This document shows positions 16,426-24,850 of a DNA stretch of 64,000 bases, piece after piece. Below the pieces are notes generated by a model. The model worked only from the letters and a program-made list of their open reading frames with translations. It was not told the DNA's origin and ran no database searches. Position numbers and translations under genes: made by a program. Source of the stretch: Erwinia sp. E_sp_B01_1 (GTDB lineage Bacteria > Pseudomonadota > Gammaproteobacteria > Enterobacterales > Enterobacteriaceae); the NCBI RefSeq assembly GCF_036865545.1, contig NZ_CP142208.1:620001-684000 (forward strand), written 5' to 3'. The stretch's first letter is position 1, and every line of letters begins with the position of its first letter.

Positions 16426-17474
16426 GTGCAAAAAAACACGCTTAATCGCGCTACCCGAAAAGATGTGGCGAGAGAAGCTGGCACCTCAGTCGCGGTGGTG
16501 AGCTACGTTGTGAATAATGGTCCGAGGCCGGTTGCGGAAGCAACGCGGCTTCGTGTGCTTGAAGCGGTAAAAAAACCGGCTACCGGCCTAACAGCGTTGC
16601 CAGAGCGCTCGCCTCCGGCACCAGCAAAACTTACGGGCTGGTGGTGCCCAATATCGCCAACGCCTTTATTGCCTCCTTTGCCCATGCCCTGCAGCAGGAA
16701 GCCCTGAGCAATGGCATGGTCATGCTGCTGGGTGATGCAGGGGACTGCCGTAAGCGCGAGCTGGAGTTGATCAACAATCTTCTGAGTCAGCAGGTCGATG
16801 GCCTGTTTTACAACAGCGTCGATCGCCATCCCTATATTGACGTTATTCAGGCCAGCGGCACGCCGTTGGTGATGCTGGATCGCGTTAATCCCGATCTTAA
16901 GGTCAATATCTTGCGGGTGGATGAGTATGAAGCGGCCCATCAGGTCACTTCACATCTGCTGAGTCATGGCTATCAGGAAGTCGGCATCATCTGCGGCCCG
17001 CTCGAAAGACTGAATACTCAGGATCGTCTTGCGGGCTGGCGTCAGGCGCTGGTCGATTTTGGTGTGAAAGAGCGGCCGGAGTGGATTTTCCCCACGGCTT
17101 ACAGCCGGGAAGGCGGGTACGAGGCCGGGCAGCGCATGCTTGCCGGTGACGCTTTGCCCCGCGCTCTGTTTGCCACCAACGAAACCCAGGCCATCGGCTG
17201 CATCAGGGCGCTGGCGGAGCACAACATAACGGTACCAGGCCAGCTTGCTCTGGTCTGTTTTAACGGTACGGAACAATCTGCGTTTCATGTCCCTTCATTA
17301 ACTACCGTGCGTCAGCCGGTCAGGGAAATGGCAAAAAGGGCGATTGAAATGCTGACAGCCCCGGAAGGCGAGGCACAGTTGAGTGAGTTTGCTCATCAGC
17401 TGGAAATTGGTGAATCCTGTGGCTGCTCGTTTACAGAGCGTCGTGCCGCCGGACAAAATGATTATAAAAAATGA
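16426..17474 (+). pseudogene. LacI/GalR family regulator interrupted by a single-base frameshift
   Basis: From GTG 16426 the frame encodes a LacI helix-turn-helix ([20 protein letters not shown], then [12 protein letters not shown]). Right after KK the frame is lost. In another frame [17 protein letters not shown] then [13 protein letters not shown] continues the family pattern without gap to 17474, including the periplasmic-binding-like sensor domain. The break lies at an A7 run (16569-16575) followed by CC: one extra base would give the usual KKLGYRPN. As written, DNA-binding and sensor domains are uncoupled. It overlaps the next gene by four bases. It may be a real loss of repression or a base-calling error. 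Confidence 0.85.
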
Positions 17475-18448
17475 AAAGACTGATTATTGATTGTGACCCG
17501 GGGAATGGCATCGTTGGTGCCAATGTAGATGACGGACTGGCAATAGCGCTCGCACTGGGATCTGCCAATGTATCGCTGGAATTAATCACCACCGTGGCTG
17601 GAAACACGCCCTGTGAGCTTGGCTATAACGTGGCAAAAGATCTGGTCGAACGTTTAGGGGTAAATGTGCCCGTGCGTAAAGGGGCAGATCGGGCGCTTGA
17701 AGAACCCTCCGGACCCTGGCGTGAAGCGCTGGATAACCGCGTTCACGGTAACAAACTGGCTCATCTCTGGCAGGGGGTTCGTCAGCCGCAGGCCTACACT
17801 GCACCGGAAGAAGAGGCAGCAGAGGCGATCGCCAGGCTGATCTGTGAGAATCCGGGTGAAATCACCCTGGTAGCGATTGGTCCCCTGACCAACGTTGCGC
17901 TGGCGATGGAACGCTATCCGGAGATGATTGATGCCGTGCAGGAGATCGCCATTATGGGGGGTGTTTTCGCGGTCGATGACTATATCAAGGACACCAACTT
18001 CGGTCTCGACCCGGAAGCGGCGCACAAGGTGTTAACCAGCGGGGCGAGTATCACACTGGTACCAATGGACGTGACCACGCGGACGTTGATGACCCACAAC
18101 GATCTGAAGCGCATTTCTCAGCTCAATACGCCGCTGGCGCAGTTTGTTACGGAAACACTGAGGCCGTGGATGGATTACTCGATTCAGACCCGAAATCTGC
18201 CGGGCTGCTGGGTCCATGATGCGCTGGTGGTTGCCTGGCTGCTGAATCAGCAGGTGGCTACTGCCGCAGATTATTATGTGGATGTGGAGCTTCGCGCCGG
18301 CCAGACCCGCGGGAAATCATGGCGATACCGTCATCCGCTGCGTGTGGATGTTGGCATCGGTGCGCCAACCGGCGGGCTGGTTCACGTTCTGCAAACGGTG
18401 GATAACCGTCTGTTGATCTCCATGATCGAAACGGCGCTGGCTCGTTAA
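17471..18448 (+). CDS. Nucleoside hydrolase (IunH family), 325 aa
   Basis: This enzyme splits ribonucleosides into base and ribose. The calcium-binding N-terminus DCDPGNG...NVDDGLAIALAL carries the DxDxxxDD pattern with a four-residue insertion (GIVGAN region) relative to RihA/RihB. Further family points are VAIGPLTNVALAM, IAIMGG and the catalytic-loop WVHDALVVAW. ATG overlaps the end of the LacI frame (ATGA). The transporter-regulator-hydrolase set suggests one inducible nucleoside-use operon. Confidence 0.92.
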   Translation: MKRLIIDCDPGNGIVGANVDDGLAIALALGSANVSLELITTVAGNTPCELGYNVAKDLVERLGVNVPVRKGADRALEEPSGPWREALDNRVHGNKLAHLWQGVRQPQAYTAPEEEAAEAIARLICENPGEITLVAIGPLTNVALAMERYPEMIDAVQEIAIMGGVFAVDDYIKDTNFGLDPEAAHKVLTSGASITLVPMDVTTRTLMTHNDLKRISQLNTPLAQFVTETLRPWMDYSIQTRNLPGCWVHDALVVAWLLNQQVATAADYYVDVELRAGQTRGKSWRYRHPLRVDVGIGAPTGGLVHVLQTVDNRLLISMIETALAR

Positions 18449-18455
18449 GCAGGTT

Positions 18456-18478
18456 GCCGGGCGAAGGATCCGCCCGGC
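18456..18478 (+). terminator. Hairpin terminator after the nucleoside hydrolase gene
   Basis: GCCGGGCG and CGCCCGGC arms with a 7-base loop, followed by TTTAT, 7 bases after the stop. The T-run is short. Confidence 0.65.
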
Positions 18479-18608
18479 TTTATGAAGTATTACTCCGGAC
18501 TGCTTAATTCATTTTCGCTTTTGCGTGCTTCACTTTGAGCAGCCTGCATTGTAACCCACTTTTTTCGTGAAGCGCTTTGAGCGGCCTTTTTGTCACCTGC
18601 TTTTTCCC

Positions 18609-20210
18609 CTATTCACTTGCTACTGTCTGTCTGGTTGCCCGCGTCCAGCGCACGGCGTCAATCACCAGCATGACCAGCAGAGTGACACCCATCAGCGGCA
18701 GGCTTACCGCCAGCGCCACGGCACATACCGTCAGCATGAAACGCGCGCTCAGTGAAAGCTGACGCCAGTGACAAAGCAGAGTCTCAGCCGGATGCGTTCC
18801 CTGGCCCGCAGCGGGACGCCGCAGCCACCACAAACGGTATCCCATGACAATCATTACGCAGAGACCCAGCGCAAACGCCGCCAGAATGAGCTGATTGGGC
18901 AGACCGAACAGCACGCCCATATGCGCATCCACGCCCCAGCGGGTCAGCTTTGCCAGCAGACCGAACTGGGCGAACTCCACCTTATCGATCACGGTGAAAT
19001 CACGGGGGTCCACGGCTACGCTGTCGACCTGGGTCGGCCAGCGACGATCGATTTCACTGACCGTCCAGGCTTTATCCGCCAGCTTTGCAGGACGCACCTC
19101 AATTTTTCCGGCAGCAATGCCTGCTGCGCGTGCGGCAGCCACCACCCGGTCAAACTGCTCCGGCGTTACCCTGGCCGCCAGAGCCGGATCTTCCGGCATC
19201 GCCATGCCCGCCATGTTGTGTTCCGCATGTTCATCACCTGGCATAGTCATACCCGGCATTGCATGTGCGGCGTGTTCATCACCGGGCACAGAATGCGCAG
19301 CATGGTCATCACCCGGCATAGTCATACCCGGCATTGAATGTGCGGCATGCTCATCATGGGGCATGTTATGCCCGGCATGCTCACTTTCCGGTGCGACATC
19401 GCCTTGTTCAGAAGGTCTGGCCTGCTGATCTTCTGGCCGCTTCAGCGCGGTATTCACTGAGGGTGTCATCCAGCCAAAATGGGCGCGCATTGCCGAGATA
19501 TTATCGCCTGCCCAGCGGGACCAGGTCAGACCGGTGGCAGAGAAGAAAATCAGCCCCACCAGCAGGATAATACCCAGGGTGCTGTGCCAGTATCGATGGC
19601 GTAGCAGGCTCTGCCCACGTGAACGGCTGCCCTTTTTAATGCGGCCGGGCGCACGGCTGGTGGCCCATAACAGCAGGCCACCCAGCGAAGCCACCCATAG
19701 CCAACTAGCCGCCAGTTCGCTGTAGTTTCTCCCCACATCGCCCAAAAGCAGATTCTGATGCAGATAATCCAGCCAGGTGCGCAGTGGCAATACCCCGCTG
19801 GTGCCATAGACGTTCAGCATCCCGCGAACCTCCGCCGTATGAGGATCGATAAATACAGCGGTAGTGGCGGTAGTGCCCGGCGTGGAAAACATCACCCGCG
19901 TGGTTTCTCCTGGCGTCGGGGCCGGGCGCAGTGCAGTAATTTTCGCTTCCGGCCCGATAAATTTCTCCGCTACCCGGATTTGTTCCGCCAGGGTTTTTTC
20001 CTCTCCCTGGCTGTCGGTATAGAGCTGATGCGAATAGAGCGCACTTTCCAGTTGCGGGGTCAGCACATAGAGCGCGCCGGTCAGGGCCGCGACGAAGATA
20101 AAGGGGCCGATAAACAGGCCGATATAAAAGTGAAGCCGGCGCAGTAAGGGCAGAAGTGCGCTGCGGGATTTTTCGGCGCGTGCAGAGTGCGCCAGGATTT
20201 TCTCTGACAT
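18609..20210 (-). CDS. PepSY-domain inner-membrane protein with His/Met-rich repeats, 533 aa
   Basis: The layout is that of PepSY_TM (PiuB-like) proteins: a first membrane helix near residue 30 (LHFYIGLFIGPFIFVAALTG), a PepSY region, a helix pair around 170-220, a periplasmic loop, and helices at the C-terminus. Between about residues 277 and 338 is a repetitive segment rich in DEHAAHSMPGMTMPGD-type units, a likely Cu(I)/Cu(II)-binding stretch. Such proteins occur with DUF2946 and copper genes; a role in copper or haem/iron handling at the inner membrane is inferred. The DUF2946 gene lies just upstream on the same strand. Confidence 0.85.
   Translation of the reverse strand: MSEKILAHSARAEKSRSALLPLLRRLHFYIGLFIGPFIFVAALTGALYVLTPQLESALYSHQLYTDSQGEEKTLAEQIRVAEKFIGPEAKITALRPAPTPGETTRVMFSTPGTTATTAVFIDPHTAEVRGMLNVYGTSGVLPLRTWLDYLHQNLLLGDVGRNYSELAASWLWVASLGGLLLWATSRAPGRIKKGSRSRGQSLLRHRYWHSTLGIILLVGLIFFSATGLTWSRWAGDNISAMRAHFGWMTPSVNTALKRPEDQQARPSEQGDVAPESEHAGHNMPHDEHAAHSMPGMTMPGDDHAAHSVPGDEHAAHAMPGMTMPGDEHAEHNMAGMAMPEDPALAARVTPEQFDRVVAAARAAGIAAGKIEVRPAKLADKAWTVSEIDRRWPTQVDSVAVDPRDFTVIDKVEFAQFGLLAKLTRWGVDAHMGVLFGLPNQLILAAFALGLCVMIVMGYRLWWLRRPAAGQGTHPAETLLCHWRQLSLSARFMLTVCAVALAVSLPLMGVTLLVMLVIDAVRWTRATRQTVASE
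19195..19384. repeat. DNA repeats coding for the His/Met-rich loop of the PepSY protein
   Basis: Several degenerate copies of CCCGGCAT and of (A/G)TG(C/T)GC(G/A)GC(G/A)TG(C/T)TCATCA occur in tandem. They encode alternating HAAH and MPGM blocks on the minus strand. Confidence 0.7.
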
Positions 20211-20294
20211 AGTTTTGTTCCATCCGCCTGTTGCCAGGCATGAGCAGGTGCCTGTCGCTTAACCGACAGGAATTTTTTTACAGCAGTTACTGGC

Positions 20295-20858
20295 TCAGCG
20301 GATGGGAGGTGCCCGGGGATTGAAATAACGGGGAATGAAACGTGCCGCCACCGGGCGGAAAAGCGGTAAGTCGGGCTGTTTTGCAGCCTGTAGCACGGAC
20401 CAGAGAGGGGGCAGGTTATTCAGGTCGAGCGGCAGATGGGCCAGCAGCACGCAATAGCCACAGGCGCTGTCATCCATCATCGACATCGGATGGTGCTGCA
20501 TCATACGCGCATGCCCGGCGGCAGACATCCCGGGCATCGACATGGACTGCTCATCAGCGGCATCTGCGGCATGCTTATCATGCATCGACATGGACTGCTC
20601 ATCAGCGGCATCTGCGGCATGCTTATCATGCATCGACATGGGCTGTTCATCAGCGGCATTTGCGGCATGCTTATCAGCCATCATCATCACAGCGTGATCT
20701 TCTGAGTGGCCGCCATGCGACATTCCCGCCATGGGAAGCGCACCCTCTCTCACCAGTGATTTGGAAATCACCGGAGCAATAAACAGCATCAGAATGGCAA
20801 ACATCCCCAACCAGGCCGCAAGGCGGTTGGGGGTGCGGTTCAGCACAATCAGTGACAA
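20295..20858 (-). CDS. DUF2946-like protein with His/Met-rich tandem repeats, 187 aa
   Basis: One N-terminal membrane helix (LAAWLGMFAILMLFIAPVIS), then a histidine- and methionine-rich region containing three near-identical 16-residue units (MSMHDKHAADAADEQ type), then the DUF2946 end with CGYCVLLAHLP. Members of this family lie beside copper exporters and TonB receptors. The repeats suggest periplasmic copper binding. The gene is 84 bases upstream of the PepSY gene on the same strand and is probably in one operon. Confidence 0.8.
   Translation of the reverse strand: MSLIVLNRTPNRLAAWLGMFAILMLFIAPVISKSLVREGALPMAGMSHGGHSEDHAVMMMADKHAANAADEQPMSMHDKHAADAADEQSMSMHDKHAADAADEQSMSMPGMSAAGHARMMQHHPMSMMDDSACGYCVLLAHLPLDLNNLPPLWSVLQAAKQPDLPLFRPVAARFIPRYFNPRAPPIR
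20535..20678. repeat. Three 48-bp tandem repeats inside the DUF2946-like gene
   Basis: Units start at 20535, 20583 and 20631 with CATCGACATGG(A/G)CTG. The first two are identical over 48 bases and the third differs at a few positions. Each codes for 16 residues, so copy-number change keeps the frame. Confidence 0.9.
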
Positions 20859-20943
20859 ATGACTATCCCGGCTTAACTTTACCGCGGGAGTGTAGCAAAA
20901 AAGCAGGAATATTCTGAGGGAAAAATAGGGGCTGTCTGAAGAT

Positions 20944-21411
20944 TCAGGCCGGAATTTCGCAGACGTCGACCCAGGTCGCCTCGGTTAATTGTGCCATTGT
21001 CTCAGGATCGATACGCACGGCACTGTTAACAGATCCTGCGGCGGGCAGCACCTCAGCGTAATGCCTCAATGAGATATCACAGAACACCTGCAAAGGGGTT
21101 TCCAGACCAAAGGGACAGACGCCGCCAACCGGATGTCCGGTCCAGTTTACCACTTCATCCGTGCTCAGCATGCGGGCTTTGGCCCCCAGAGTGGTTTTCA
21201 GTTTGCGGTTATCCAGCCGGGCATCGCCCCGGGTTACGATCAACACCACCCGATCTTTCACCTTCAGCGACAATGTCTTGGCTATCTGGCCGGGCTCCAC
21301 ATGATGGGCCCGCGCCGCTAAAGCGACCGTTGCTGTGCTCTCGGCCAGCTCAATAATGCCAATATCAGGGGCGCGCTCGGCAAAGAACTGACGTACAGAC
21401 TCCAGACTCAT
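20944..21411 (-). CDS. YbaK/EbsC-type aminoacyl-tRNA deacylase, 155 aa
   Basis: The fold family removes wrongly attached amino acids from tRNA in trans (YbaK, ProX, YeaK). Visible points are AKTLSLKVKDRVVLIVTRGD with the conserved lysines, and VGGVCPFGLETPLQVFCD, the typical GG.CPFG loop. ATG 21411 follows GGGAG at good spacing; the longer frame to 21426 has no ribosome site. The exact amino acid specificity cannot be read. It stands alone between the copper-type pair and fhuF. Confidence 0.85.
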   Translation of the reverse strand: MSLESVRQFFAERAPDIGIIELAESTATVALAARAHHVEPGQIAKTLSLKVKDRVVLIVTRGDARLDNRKLKTTLGAKARMLSTDEVVNWTGHPVGGVCPFGLETPLQVFCDISLRHYAEVLPAAGSVNSAVRIDPETMAQLTEATWVDVCEIPA

Positions 21412-21484
21412 GTTTATCTCCCTCAAAACGAAGCGAATAAACTTGCCACAGAGCAGGTCAGCTGTAAACGGGAGTGAGATGAAA

Positions 21485-22279
21485 TCAGACAGGTTTTAGC
21501 GTGCAGTTGCCGCAACGCTGGACATCTGGCAGGCGATAGCGCTGACAGCATGTACGACGCTGCATTTCACCTTCGCGGGGCAGCATAGTGCGATAGAAAG
21601 GATTGTCTGAGCCATCAAGCAACGTGCGGGAGAAGAAAAAGGCCTGTTCAAGCTCCAGATGCAACGCTTTGCCCAGCAGGGGAGCCAGCTCGCCCAGGAA
21701 CCACCAGACGGAGAAGCCGGTGTTGCTCCAGATCAGTTTGCTGTTGATTTCGCCATGCTGTTCGATGCCGCTAACCACCGGGATCAGATGCTGCTGGATC
21801 AGACGATCCATACGGCGACGGGGGCTAAGATAGCGGGCCTCTTCATCTTCACGGGTATCCAGCCAGAAAGTGGCCGGACGGCCTGTCTCATGAAAGGCGA
21901 CGTGGCAATGGCGTGGGGAACAGTCTAAAGCCTGCTCTTCAAGCAGCAGAGCCATCATCATGGGCGGCAGGATGAGCCCGAAATACCACTGCGCCCACAA
22001 CGAGTGCAGCGGCTTGTTTTCGCGCGGCATTTCAGGCTGCTCACGGTAGATAAAATCACCGTATTGCGTCATCAGCTCAGAAAACGTCCTGGGTTCAGAC
22101 CAGCGGTCCAGCGTCATGCAACCGGCGGGCGCTTCTTCACCCAGTTTTACCGTTTCAAGGAAATAAGCACGTTGCTCGCTGAACCGGGCGTGCAGCGAAG
22201 CGCTAAGCGGCCGGTTGTTCTGCAAGAAGATCAGCGGATATGAACCATACTCAGATACCTGACGGGTAATTGCGGTCAT
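21485..22279 (-). CDS. fhuF: Siderophore-iron reductase FhuF, 264 aa
   Basis: FhuF is a cytoplasmic [2Fe-2S] protein that reduces ferric hydroxamate siderophores. The C-terminus RRTCCQRYRLPDVQRCGNC gives the unusual CC-x10-C-x2-C cluster motif of the family, and the length matches E. coli FhuF (262 aa). In E. coli it also lies next to yjjZ, tRNA-Leu genes and rsmC. A Fur-box-like site lies 30 bases upstream of the start, consistent with iron repression. Confidence 0.95.
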   Translation of the reverse strand: MTAITRQVSEYGSYPLIFLQNNRPLSASLHARFSEQRAYFLETVKLGEEAPAGCMTLDRWSEPRTFSELMTQYGDFIYREQPEMPRENKPLHSLWAQWYFGLILPPMMMALLLEEQALDCSPRHCHVAFHETGRPATFWLDTREDEEARYLSPRRRMDRLIQQHLIPVVSGIEQHGEINSKLIWSNTGFSVWWFLGELAPLLGKALHLELEQAFFFSRTLLDGSDNPFYRTMLPREGEMQRRTCCQRYRLPDVQRCGNCTLKPV

Positions 22280-22309
22280 GACGTTCCCAGGTTAAACCGT
22301 AGTGCAAAA

Positions 22310-22328
22310 ACAAATGATAATCGTTCTT
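22310..22328. promoter_or_regulatory. Fur-box-like site upstream of fhuF
   Basis: ACAAATGATAATCGTTCTT agrees with the 19-base Fur consensus at about 13 positions, including the ATGATAATC core. It lies just upstream of fhuF on the minus strand. Confidence 0.7.
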
Positions 22329-22330
22329 GA

Positions 22331-22726
22331 TTCTATCTGAGCGGATTGGCACAAACAAGCCTCATTTTGTGTGATTTGTCAGCAGGGGGAGCAGCACTAT
22401 TCATCAGTAGCAGCATTGCATTCAGGCCAGTCTTAGCTGGCCAGCAGCGAATACAAATGCGTTTTATTTTCGTTTTAAATTACTGACAGACGAAGTTGCA
22501 GATAAAATAACCGGGAAAAGATAATTAATTCGGTATTTGCGGAATAATTAATAACAGGTGGTTTTCTTTTGGCTTATGGAGGTCTTTCGGAGTACGTCAG
22601 CATAATAAGATTTTTTTTCATTCATGCTGGTAATGCAAAGAAAAGGTCTTTCGTACAATAAGGTTGATAAACCCCGGTAAAGACTGAGTTTGAATTAAGG
22701 GTTATTATTAATTTAGTAAATGTATT
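22331..22726. other. Non-coding gap between fhuF and the diguanylate cyclase gene
   Basis: AT-rich sequence with no frame that looks coding on either strand. It holds the fhuF promoter region and an 8-base T-run near 22610. I see no RNA gene. Confidence 0.5.
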
Positions 22727-22744
22727 GGCCCGGAATACCGGGCC
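22727..22744 (-). terminator. Hairpin after the diguanylate cyclase gene
   Basis: GGCCCGG-AATA-CCGGGCC, 10 bases beyond the stop on the minus strand. The following minus-strand bases are AT-rich (AATACATTTAC) without a strict T-run. Confidence 0.55.
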
Positions 22745-22754
22745 AGTCAGGTAA

Positions 22755-23669
22755 TTACATTGCATCCGCAGGCTGGGTCAGGCTGGTTTTAGCGATCTGA
22801 TCGTAAGAGAGAATGTTATTACGGCCACGATTTTTTGCCAGATATAACGCCCGGTCGGCGTTGGCCACAGCAGCGTCAAAATCATCTTCAAACAAGGGGG
22901 CAAACCCGGCGCTGATGGTGACATTCGTTGCCACAAGGTCATTAAAGCGATGCGGGATCTCAAGATTCAGCACGTACTGGCGGATACGTTCAGAAAGCTT
23001 CATGGCGATCGACTCATTGACATTGGTCAGCAGCACCAGAAATTCTTCTCCCCCATAGCGGGTGACGATATCGCGTGAGCGCACGGCATCACGAATCGCT
23101 ACAGAGACGCGCGCCAGAGCCTGGTCACCCATGGCATGGCCATAATTATCGTTGTAGGCTTTGAAATTATCGATATCCAGCAGCAGCACATAATGGCTGC
23201 CCGCATGGTTCTCGAGCACGGTCTCCAGCCGGTTTTTCAGCCCGCGCCGGTTATAAAGCCCCGTCAGCGGGTCCAGCATGCTGAGATCGCTGTAGGTCTC
23301 TTTCTCTTCATACAGCTGATGCATCAGCCGGCGGGTAAACCTGTCCTGCCGGCGCTGCATAAGATGGTTAAGAGTGAAGCCAATCAGCGGCAGCGCCACA
23401 GTAAACAGAATGAGCAGCGTATTCTCACCGTGATCCAGCACCAGCACCGCAACAGAGGGAGGCGCAGTATGCAGGCAAAACGCCAGCAGATGATCGCCCA
23501 GGGCAATGGCACTGATAAAGAATATGCTAATCAGGCTGATAACTAAAAAACTGCCATCAAAATAAAACACTGACTCGAACTTAAGGACAATCTGCCACGT
23601 CCAGAGCAGGCCAGTTAATAGCGCGACGGTATTTAATATTGGGAATTTTCCGCTGGGTCTTAAAACCAT
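22755..23669 (-). CDS. Membrane-bound GGDEF diguanylate cyclase, 304 aa or longer
   Basis: It makes cyclic di-GMP. The GGDEF domain (residues about 130-290) contains DPLTGLYNRRG, LLLDIDNFKAYND and the active-site RYGGEEFLVLL, preceded by the inhibitory-site RSRD five residues before GGEEF. The N-terminal part has hydrophobic helices (NTVALLTGLLWTWQIVL and others). ATG 23669 is the first canonical start, but the same frame stays open about 55 codons further upstream and encodes another strongly hydrophobic helix (FLLPTIIIAFTSAVIVIW) without an ATG. The true start is therefore unsettled. Confidence 0.85.
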   Translation of the reverse strand: MVLRPSGKFPILNTVALLTGLLWTWQIVLKFESVFYFDGSFLVISLISIFFISAIALGDHLLAFCLHTAPPSVAVLVLDHGENTLLILFTVALPLIGFTLNHLMQRRQDRFTRRLMHQLYEEKETYSDLSMLDPLTGLYNRRGLKNRLETVLENHAGSHYVLLLDIDNFKAYNDNYGHAMGDQALARVSVAIRDAVRSRDIVTRYGGEEFLVLLTNVNESIAMKLSERIRQYVLNLEIPHRFNDLVATNVTISAGFAPLFEDDFDAAVANADRALYLAKNRGRNNILSYDQIAKTSLTQPADAM

Positions 23670-24093
23670 CCAGATGACAATTACCGCGCTGGTAAAGGCG
23701 ATGATTATGGTTGGGAGCAGGAACGAACAGGCTGCGATTTTCCCACTAATACTACTTAAGCTAAATAAAGACGTTGCTGTGTTTAAAAAAGAAAAAGCAT
23801 CAGCGAAAGCCGGTGCTTGCTGTGAAGCAATTCATCGTAAGTTTGTAATTTCATTTTTATCTACTCGTGACTGCATTGAAATATTACCTGCCGTTAACCT
23901 GAAGTAGCGGGCTATTTCGTGCCTGGAATAGTTTATGTCTGTTATTATTTGGATTTACTTAATAGTTAACCAGGCCAATCTATCACTTAATATCGGGACT
24001 GTCATCAGCGAGCGTAAACATTCGACAGGAACAGCGCCAGCAATCAGCCAGAACAGATCAAATAATGCTGCAAAATGATAAATATTCTTATAT
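23670..24093. other. Gap between the diguanylate cyclase gene and yjjZ
   Basis: The part next to 23670 is open in the cyclase frame up to a TGA on the minus strand near 23835 and may code for its first helix. From about 23840 to 24093 I see no coding frame. The A6 run at 23785-23790 is where one extra base would link the frame to an upstream minus-strand ATG (ATGCTTTTTCTT). Confidence 0.45.
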
Positions 24094-24112
24094 GATATTG
24101 GTAATCATTATC
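24094..24112. promoter_or_regulatory. Strong Fur-box-like site upstream of yjjZ
   Basis: GATATTGGTAATCATTATC matches 17 of 19 positions of the Fur consensus, ending 12 bases before the yjjZ start. E. coli yjjZ is also reported as Fur controlled. Confidence 0.85.
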
Positions 24113-24124
24113 ATTTGAAAGGGT

Positions 24125-24421
24125 GTGGGTACGACGATGCTGACAGCAATGGTCACCGCATGTGGACTCTGGGGGGTAAGCTGGATGTTGGGAAAACGAC
24201 TCGATAGCGCCTGGGGAGTGCTGCTTCCCTGTGCAGTAATGCCGTTAATCACGCTGATGAACCTTTCGTTTTCCCAGTGGCGGCTGGTCATGGTGATTGC
24301 CTTGCTGGCTACAGTAGCCATGCTTTATCACAAACGTCTGCGTCACTACCTGCTGCTGCCATCCTGTCTGGCACTGGCTGGCGGCATGGCGGCTATTTCA
24401 GTCAATTTCGGCACGCTTTAA
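24125..24421 (+). CDS. yjjZ: DUF1435 membrane protein YjjZ, 98 aa
   Basis: A small protein with three or four hydrophobic segments (TAMVTACGLWGVSWMLG, WGVLLPCAVMPLITLM, LVMVIALLATVAML, LLLPSCLALAGGMAAI). Gene position between fhuF and the tRNA-Leu genes is that of yjjZ in E. coli, and the DUF1435-like pattern fits. Start may be GTG 24125 or ATG 24137; AAAGGG at 24118-24123 is too close to the GTG and a little far from the ATG. Iron control is inferred from the Fur box. Function unknown. Confidence 0.75.
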   Translation: MGTTMLTAMVTACGLWGVSWMLGKRLDSAWGVLLPCAVMPLITLMNLSFSQWRLVMVIALLATVAMLYHKRLRHYLLLPSCLALAGGMAAISVNFGTL

Positions 24422-24426
24422 CAGCT

Positions 24427-24541
24427 AAACAGGGAAGTTCAGTAAGCTGAAATCGAAGCAGGGAAGTACGGTAGCGTGAAAGAGAAACAGGGAAGATCGG
24501 TAATCTGAGAGAGAAACACGGAGTTCAGTAACGTATTGAGT
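24427..24541. repeat. Four degenerate 29-bp tandem repeats beside the tRNA-Leu genes
   Basis: Units begin at 24427, 24456, 24485 and 24514. The first three share AA(A/G)CAGGGAAG(T/A)(T/A)C(A/G)GTA followed by (A/G)(A/G/C)(C/T/G)TGA; the fourth is shorter and diverged. They lie on the 3' side of the tRNA-Leu operon, between it and yjjZ. Confidence 0.8.
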
Positions 24542-24610
24542 AATACAGGGAGAAGTAAATCAGAAAGTGCCGGGGAGTCATACGGGTCTTGCAGAGGGAA
24601 GTATTCAACA

Positions 24611-24697
24611 TGGTGCGAAGAGAGGGACTTGAACCCTCACGTCCGTTAAGACACTAACACCTGAAGCTAGCGCGTCTACCAATTCCGCCACCTTCGC
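24611..24697 (-). tRNA. leuV: tRNA-Leu, anticodon CAG (third in operon)
   Basis: 87 bases with encoded CCA, acceptor GCGAAGG/CTCTCGC-like pairing, long variable arm (GTGTCTTAACGGACGT) and loop TTCAGGT giving anticodon CAG. Identical body to the next two genes. Matches the leuQPV locus of E. coli in position. Confidence 0.96.
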
Positions 24698-24731
24698 GTC
24701 CTGTTGAACTTTTTATTCATATCACCGCAAA

Positions 24732-24818
24732 TGGTGCGAAGAGAGGGACTTGAACCCTCACGTCCGTTAAGACACTAACACCTGAAGCTAGCGCGTCTAC
24801 CAATTCCGCCACCTTCGC
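24732..24818 (-). tRNA. leuP: tRNA-Leu, anticodon CAG (second in operon)
   Basis: Same 87-base sequence as its neighbours, with a 34-base spacer to the third gene whose sequence differs from the 32-base spacer to the first gene. Cotranscribed on the minus strand. Confidence 0.96.
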
Positions 24819-24850
24819 GCAGATGCTGCGTAATATGAACAACGTGATTA

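Noticed and set aside
20535..20678. 48-bp repeats as a CRISPR or mobile repeat
   Set aside because: They are in frame in a coding gene and encode a regular 16-residue His/Met unit.
24427..24541. Possible CRISPR array (29-bp repeats)
   Set aside because: The units are directly adjacent and degenerate, with no unique spacers and no cas genes nearby.
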